A DNA stretch of 9,628 nt, taken from Nitrospirota bacterium. GTDB lineage: Bacteria > Nitrospirota > Thermodesulfovibrionia > Thermodesulfovibrionales > JdFR-88. Shown here one piece after another: positions 7,101-9,628 of this stretch. Position numbers and translations under genes: made by a program. The notes under the pieces are model-generated. The model did not search any database. It had not been told where the DNA came from and saw only the letters and a program-made list of their open reading frames with translations. Within the stretch, counting starts at the first letter, position 1, and every line of letters begins with the position of its first letter. Where the stretch lies: positions 1 through 9,628 of the forward strand of contig JAJYGJ010000161.1 in assembly GCA_021790695.1 (NCBI GenBank), given 5' to 3'.

Positions 7101-8825
7101 AGGAACATGATAACCGACATCCCGGGGTTTACCGAGACCGACAGGCTCCTCAGCGCCGTGGCGGGCATGATTTCCTCATATCCGGAAATGGAAACCTCCG
7201 GGCGGCAGCTTACCCCGGAGACCGGCATGGTTATGGGTAAAAAGGCGGGGGGTGAAACGGCGGATTTCTACATGCTCGATGAGCTTTCGGACGACAGGAC
7301 GATGGACTTAGCCGCCCTTATAGGGGGCAAGGCCAAAAACCTTGTCTACCTCCGGAACAGGGGATTTCCGGTTCCGGCGGGCGCCGTCTTTCCTTCAGGG
7401 CACACCTGGGATTACGATGAGTATGCGCGGACGGGGGGCCTCATGGCCGCCTTGCGAAGCGCCGTTTCAAAGTTGGAGCGGAGGACCGGAAAGGTCTTCG
7501 GCGGAGCGGATATGCCGCTTTTTCTCTCCGTGAGAAGCGGCTCCTATATCTCGATGCCGGGGATACTGGTCTCCATTCTTTACTGCGGAATGAACGCAGA
7601 GACGATACGGGGTTTCATCAGGGAGACCGGCAATCCGCTTCTCGCATGGGATTCCTACAGGATATTCCTGGAGCATTTCGGCGCCTCGGTCCTGGGGCTC
7701 AAACTCAAACAGGGGCTCTTCGAAGACATAAAGGAGGGTTTCATGAAAAAAAGCGGCGCCGGCGCGTGGGAGGCGCTGGACGCCGGCCGCATGGAGGAAC
7801 TGACCGCCCTCTATCTGGACCGCATCCGCGGCATGGGGCTCATAGTCCCGGATGACGTTTATGAACAGCTTGAGCTTTGCGTGCGGGCCGTTTACGCCTC
7901 ATGGTTTAGCGAGAAGGCGGCGCAGTTTGTCAGGCTCACGGGGATGTCGCCCAGGTGGGGCACCGCCGTGATGCTGATGCAGATGGTCTCCGGAAACTCG
8001 CGCGGCGCGGGCTCCTCGGTATTTTTCACCAGGAATCCGGTCACGCTGGCGGAGGAGATTTACGGCGAGACGAAGCCCAATGCCACGGGTGTCGAGCTTG
8101 TAAGCGGGGGCGGCACGCAGACCGGCGCTTCCGCGCCGTTTCCCCTGAAGGCCGGGGCCGGTGAGGGGCCGGGCTATTTCGTGAGGGGCCTGGACAAGAG
8201 CGACCCGGAGCTTTTCCGCATGCACTCCGGGCTTGCCCGCCGGATTGAAAACGCCCTGGGAGGGCTGCCCCAGGAGGTCGAGGCCACATACACGGCCGAA
8301 AACGGAGTGAGGACGATATATGTCCTTCAGTCAAGAAGGATGGAGTTTGACGTCCGCTTCAGGCAACGGTTCGAGGCGATATGCAGGATGGAGTCCAGGG
8401 TGATAGGAAGGGGGATTGGGGTGCACGGCGGGGCCCTGAGCGGGGTCGCCTCCTTTTCCAGTTCCCTGGCCGCCGTGCGAACGCTCAGAATGAAGACCGG
8501 CCTGCCCGTGATACTGCTCAGGCGAACCGCAAGCACCGAGGACGTCTCCCTTATGACCGAAGTCGGGGGGATAATAGCGGCGGCCGGAGGGGCGACGTCC
8601 CATGCCTCGGTCCTGGCCCATAAATTCAACCTGACCGCCATCGCGGGCTGCAGGGACCTGCGCTTCGTCCCCTGCGGGCCGCAAACGGCCATCCACGGGG
8701 AAACTGCCGGCCTTTGCGCGATGCTGGGCGATACCGCCATAGCGGAGGGCCAGCCCATAAGCATGGACGGCCAGACCGGGCTCATCTTTTCCGGCATTTG
8801 CCTGGAGACGCAAAAAACCGGGTAA
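4167..8825 (+). CDS. Giant PPDK-like dikinase: unknown N-terminal region + ATP-grasp + phosphohistidine domain, no TIM barrel
   Basis: A 1552-residue cytoplasmic protein with no signal peptide or membrane span. Residues ~45-140 are strand-rich (FRGTILAMPAGNYHASLIMG...) and may be a beta-sandwich. Residues ~150-1030 are mainly helical and of no family I can name; YFKRHIAFGIPS at ~808 looks conserved-like. From ~1040 it follows pyruvate phosphate dikinase: GGKAKNL with Lys1055, SVRSGSYISMPG with Arg1123, AWDSYRIFLEHFG at 1160, RWGTAV at 1263, FTRNP at 1287, VEATY with Glu1372, VLQSRR with Gln1388, then the swivel domain GGATSHASVLAH with catalytic-type His1479. The protein ends ~70 residues later, so the PEP/pyruvate barrel of PPDK is missing. 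It should form a phosphohistidine from ATP and pass the phosphate to an unknown acceptor. Only ~90 residues separate ATP-grasp and His, leaving no room for a rifampin-binding-type insert. No clear ribosome site precedes the ATG; Met5 (4179) or Met7 (4185) could be used. Two in-frame tandem repeats occur. Database names would probably be PEP/pyruvate-binding domain protein. Confidence 0.88.
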   Translation: MAGPMNMICSLDYLVGTLATAYKGVITSLVAKDFCIGEADGVSHFRGTILAMPAGNYHASLIMGGVELARASVDEGGGFELAAGSAQAGQARDLQLDIIQNGRHIGTFLLKRGKKGGFYTPAIELSDEIGGVDFKVLTRPLEGRPGLLRKAEEIVYKALSAKKDWREFSDTLHGLAVDLFWQDRGLFYSSFDIFARFAVIAAKKTGAANLADPLSNLADPLSNLAARPRANVPDRPLANFLDLMELPLSKETGPDRLGGAAASWLKALEVHAPADLSRRLAQSVRVLAMMNERLPRADIKPAVLALFASLLERTRNAPVLSDKALDEIKDFVPPEDFASLRGYGSGAKEALLARLSEAGRPIESIEAGHPIEAPGDLLARAEIYKAFFREMGGPGLRLLDDTGIVEGFFGAAFKNKNLTPESAPAFTGGLLGLLSLLEDLSGRAGGAVVAGAVEFAERLMAAGRPDLCAGLLSKAAEGGAELQKEVVFNQAMASRIFASGDKALVTLYKDILKQIFIPPPAIRGYSPETWAERANPLHLELLSKFLGVLGAVPHLPQDRSENGLDDVKAHLICNLFLSGVFIPDDRLFQRRVSAYLNSAAMRGGFLLNYMLLKRLPVYFNEVGATSRIRDYTTMIDSWGNDPVLYFLRKQVHVNASNLNIRLAQGIIRAWAANEPAILEALVPADVFRNLDMKLLEVYHRIVKPLLAALDVMDGKGDIRFDRLLGIPEERLKETLEKIAGGDEARSKVLFLCRIYQETAGKYGLSGQSTGDRSIRGSMAVLGESIERLNACKAKILSPEKTEPRESLYFKRHIAFGIPSVLGTYHEEKFDSLSDFLRLGERARLHLEAIIAGIEADHQDRSGGTTAEDVSGEDHVPWAEAPGLAERVLAAHGLGNFQAEEFSAVIASGGLHPGQVLDVLRMWQKEIRWAVESFGRVFLSPLGQALKAANKETGLLPDYLMNLDPGEKDFAEKAADILIRNMITDIPGFTETDRLLSAVAGMISSYPEMETSGRQLTPETGMVMGKKAGGETADFYMLDELSDDRTMDLAALIGGKAKNLVYLRNRGFPVPAGAVFPSGHTWDYDEYARTGGLMAALRSAVSKLERRTGKVFGGADMPLFLSVRSGSYISMPGILVSILYCGMNAETIRGFIRETGNPLLAWDSYRIFLEHFGASVLGLKLKQGLFEDIKEGFMKKSGAGAWEALDAGRMEELTALYLDRIRGMGLIVPDDVYEQLELCVRAVYASWFSEKAAQFVRLTGMSPRWGTAVMLMQMVSGNSRGAGSSVFFTRNPVTLAEEIYGETKPNATGVELVSGGGTQTGASAPFPLKAGAGEGPGYFVRGLDKSDPELFRMHSGLARRIENALGGLPQEVEATYTAENGVRTIYVLQSRRMEFDVRFRQRFEAICRMESRVIGRGIGVHGGALSGVASFSSSLAAVRTLRMKTGLPVILLRRTASTEDVSLMTEVGGIIAAAGGATSHASVLAHKFNLTAIAGCRDLRFVPCGPQTAIHGETAGLCAMLGDTAIAEGQPISMDGQTGLIFSGICLETQKTG
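4791..4842 (+). repeat. 21-bp in-frame tandem repeat in the PPDK-like gene
   Basis: Two identical 21-bp units (4791-4811 and 4812-4832) followed by a partial third (4833-4842, one mismatch). They encode NLADPLS-NLADPLS-NLA around residue 209. Perfect DNA identity indicates a recent duplication, probably in a flexible linker between helices, and the copy number may vary between strains. Confidence 0.9.
5235..5288 (+). repeat. 27-bp imperfect in-frame tandem repeat in the PPDK-like gene
   Basis: Two 27-bp units (5235-5261 and 5262-5288), each beginning GAAGCCGGAC and containing CCCATTGAA, with a few differences. They encode EAGRPIESI and EAGHPIEAP. This is an older duplication than the 21-bp one and again looks like linker expansion. 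Confidence 0.8.
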
Positions 8826-8956
8826 GGAAAGTCGGGCTGGCTGTTTTCAGGGAAGGGATCATCTCCCGGTCTCCTGATAGCCTGTGATCTTGGTCGGAAT
8901 GCGGACTGGCGCAGAGAATTCGCTTTGAAGCCTGTTGCGCCGGAAAATTTTCCAGA
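8826..8956. other. Spacer with inverted repeats between the PPDK-like gene and trmO
   Basis: No gene fits here. GGCGCA (8908-8913) and TGCGCC (8936-8941) form a 6-bp stem with a 22-base loop, directly followed by the perfect 12-bp palindrome GGAAAATTTTCC (8942-8953), which ends 3 bases before the trmO ATG. The stem lacks a following T-run, so it is not a convincing terminator. The palindrome is in a position where a bound protein or folded RNA could affect trmO expression, but it may be chance. No good sigma-70 pair was found. Confidence 0.4.
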
Positions 8957-9415
8957 ATGGTTTTTGTTAGAATGTATGAGATGACCGGGGATGAATCTTG
9001 GCGGGATAAAACTTATCTTATCACTCCCGTGGGCGTCGTGCGCTCCGCGCTCAAAGACCGCGCCTCGTGCCCGAAGCAGGGGCGCGAAGGGGCCCCCGAT
9101 GCGTGGATCGATGTCGCTTCCGCTTTCGAGCCCGCTCTTTCCGGCCTTTCCGTAGGGCAGGAAGTCCTGGTCCTCACCTGGTTTCACCAGGGGCGGCGCG
9201 ACGTCCTCAAGGTTCATCCGCGCGACAACCGGAACGCGCCTCTTCGTGGCGTCTTCTCCACAAGGTCGCCGGACCGGCCAAACCCGATCGGCCTTCACCG
9301 GGTGGAGATACTTGAAATCGGGCCGCGGCGGCTCCGCGTGGGCCCGCTTGAGGCCCTTGACGGCACTCCCGTCATAGATATAAAGCCCGTCCTCCCCCGG
9401 ACCGGGGAAGGATAA
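8957..9415 (+). CDS. trmO: TrmO/TsaA family tRNA (t6A37-N6) methyltransferase, short form
   Basis: TrmO (YaeB) is the SAM-dependent enzyme that N6-methylates threonylcarbamoyl-adenosine at position 37 of ANN-decoding tRNAs. The 152-residue product has the family beta-barrel core: ITPVGVVRS at 22-30, CPKQGREGAPDAWI at 38-51, EVLVLTWFH, RDVLKVHPR at 81-89, the signature TRSPDRPNPIGLHRV at 102-116, and LDGTPVIDIKP at 134-144. It lacks the C-terminal extension of the ~235-residue E. coli enzyme, as do many bacterial and archaeal homologues, and its tRNA substrate range may differ. The start is uncertain: ATG at 8957, 8972 and 8981 are all in frame, none has a good ribosome site, and homology only begins near residue 20. 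It follows the PPDK-like gene by 131 bp on the same strand. Family membership is near certain; the exact tRNA target is inferred. Confidence 0.92.
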   Translation: MVFVRMYEMTGDESWRDKTYLITPVGVVRSALKDRASCPKQGREGAPDAWIDVASAFEPALSGLSVGQEVLVLTWFHQGRRDVLKVHPRDNRNAPLRGVFSTRSPDRPNPIGLHRVEILEIGPRRLRVGPLEALDGTPVIDIKPVLPRTGEG

Positions 9416-9530
9416 ACCGCAAAAAAGAAAATTTCCGTCTTAACAAAATCTTTATGTGCTTTTCCGTCTTTTTTGCACCTATTTTATCCCGTTGCCTGCT
9501 AGGCTACATGAAAGAAAGGAGTTTCGCCCG
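9416..9530 (+). promoter_or_regulatory. AT-rich upstream region with direct and inverted repeats
   Basis: A sharp drop in GC after trmO. The 10-mer TTTCCGTCTT occurs at 9432-9441 and 9461-9470, with starts 29 bp apart. GCAAAAAAG (9419-9427) is matched by CTTTTTTGC (9468-9476) as a perfect 9-bp inverted repeat with a 40-base loop. A possible extended -10, TGCTAGGCT, lies at 9497-9505; TTGCAC at 9473-9478 is 21 bases upstream of it, too far for a normal -35, so activator-dependent initiation is possible. The layout suits a regulated promoter for the gene at 9531, but no known operator consensus was recognised. Confidence 0.4.
9515..9521 (+). promoter_or_regulatory. Ribosome binding site for the 27-codon gene
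   Basis: AAAGGAG sits 9 bases before the GTG at 9531. It is the main reason for accepting this very short gene. Confidence 0.65.
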
Positions 9531-9614
9531 GTGACGGACTTAATCTACATAGCGCTTATGATCGGTCTGCCCGGCCTGTCCTTTCTCCTGGTAAAACTCT
9601 TCGAAAGGCTCTGA
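9531..9614 (+). CDS. 27-residue single-span membrane peptide (possibly heads a kdp operon)
   Basis: GTG start with a strong ribosome site and a TGA stop. The peptide, MTDLIYIALMIGLPGLSFLL followed by VKLFERL, has a two-residue acidic start, one hydrophobic stretch at about residues 4-22 and a basic tail, so it should be a single membrane-spanning helix with the C-terminus probably inside. Its length and pattern (LIYIAL... then L..LFERL) recall the small membrane peptides at the head of kdp potassium-ATPase operons, near KdpF, but this is memory of a pattern and not a firm match. An AAGGGGGG ribosome site directly follows the stop, so at least one more gene continues past the window edge. The AT-rich regulatory region upstream fits an induced operon. 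Confidence 0.6.
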   Translation: MTDLIYIALMIGLPGLSFLLVKLFERL

Positions 9615-9621
9615 AGGGGGG
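9614..9621 (+). promoter_or_regulatory. Ribosome binding site for a gene starting beyond the window
   Basis: AAGGGGGG overlaps the TGA of the 27-codon gene and lies 7 bases from the window end, the right spacing for a start codon at the very next bases. It suggests a tightly packed operon. Confidence 0.5.
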
Positions 9622-9628
9622 TTTCAAA

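Noticed and set aside
8858..8941. Intrinsic terminator after the PPDK-like gene
   Set aside because: Short stems are present but none is followed by a T-run.
8327..9298. 323-codon open frame on the minus strand across the end of the PPDK-like gene and trmO
   Set aside because: It overlaps two well-supported plus-strand genes and shows no recognisable domain.
9508..9534. 8-codon open frame MKERSFAR overlapping the start of the 27-codon gene
   Set aside because: No ribosome site precedes it, and it mostly covers the ribosome site of the next gene; coupling by overlap is possible but unsupported.

Overview
This is a gene-dense, GC-rich bacterial window with about 130 bp or less between genes. 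Strong AAGGAG-type ribosome sites, frequent AGG (Arg) and ATA (Ile) codons, a DUF465 gene beside ilv genes, and a giant PPDK-like protein suggest a deltaproteobacterial, Nitrospirota-like or similar anaerobic lineage. That placement is an inference from style and gene content; no rRNA or marker gene settles it. I see no phage, IS element, CRISPR array, tRNA or rRNA.

Left half (1-4073), all on the minus strand, read right to left: a zinc-dependent alcohol dehydrogenase of the adh_fam_2 type (4073-3030), a 78-aa DUF465/YdcH-like coiled-coil protein (2936-2700), dihydroxy-acid dehydratase ilvD (2647-986), and the N-terminal 265 codons of the acetolactate synthase large subunit ilvB (797-1, cut by the window edge). 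ilvB and ilvD supply the first and third enzymes of valine/isoleucine synthesis. The 188-bp ilvD-ilvB gap holds a hairpin followed by six T residues and then a possible promoter, so ilvB may be controlled separately. A second possible promoter precedes the DUF465 gene and shares a 9-bp motif with it.

Middle (4074-8825): a 93-bp divergent spacer with a perfect TATAAT box, then one plus-strand gene of 1552 codons. Its last ~510 residues are a PPDK/PEP-synthase-type ATP-grasp domain followed by the swivelling phosphohistidine domain, with key residues intact. The C-terminal PEP/pyruvate TIM barrel of true PPDK is absent. In its place there is a ~1030-residue N-terminal region I cannot assign, beginning with a probable beta-sandwich. 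This is the most interesting object in the window: a dikinase-like phosphotransferase with an unknown acceptor.

Right end (8826-9628), plus strand: a 131-bp spacer with a 12-bp palindrome, a compact TrmO/TsaA-family tRNA methyltransferase gene (8957-9415), a 115-bp AT-rich regulatory-looking region with a direct and an inverted repeat, and a 27-codon gene for a single-span membrane peptide (9531-9614). The peptide gene is followed by a ribosome site whose start codon must lie just past the window. The small peptide resembles those heading kdp potassium-transport operons, but that is a guess. Apart from the ilv pair, I see no pathway uniting these genes.
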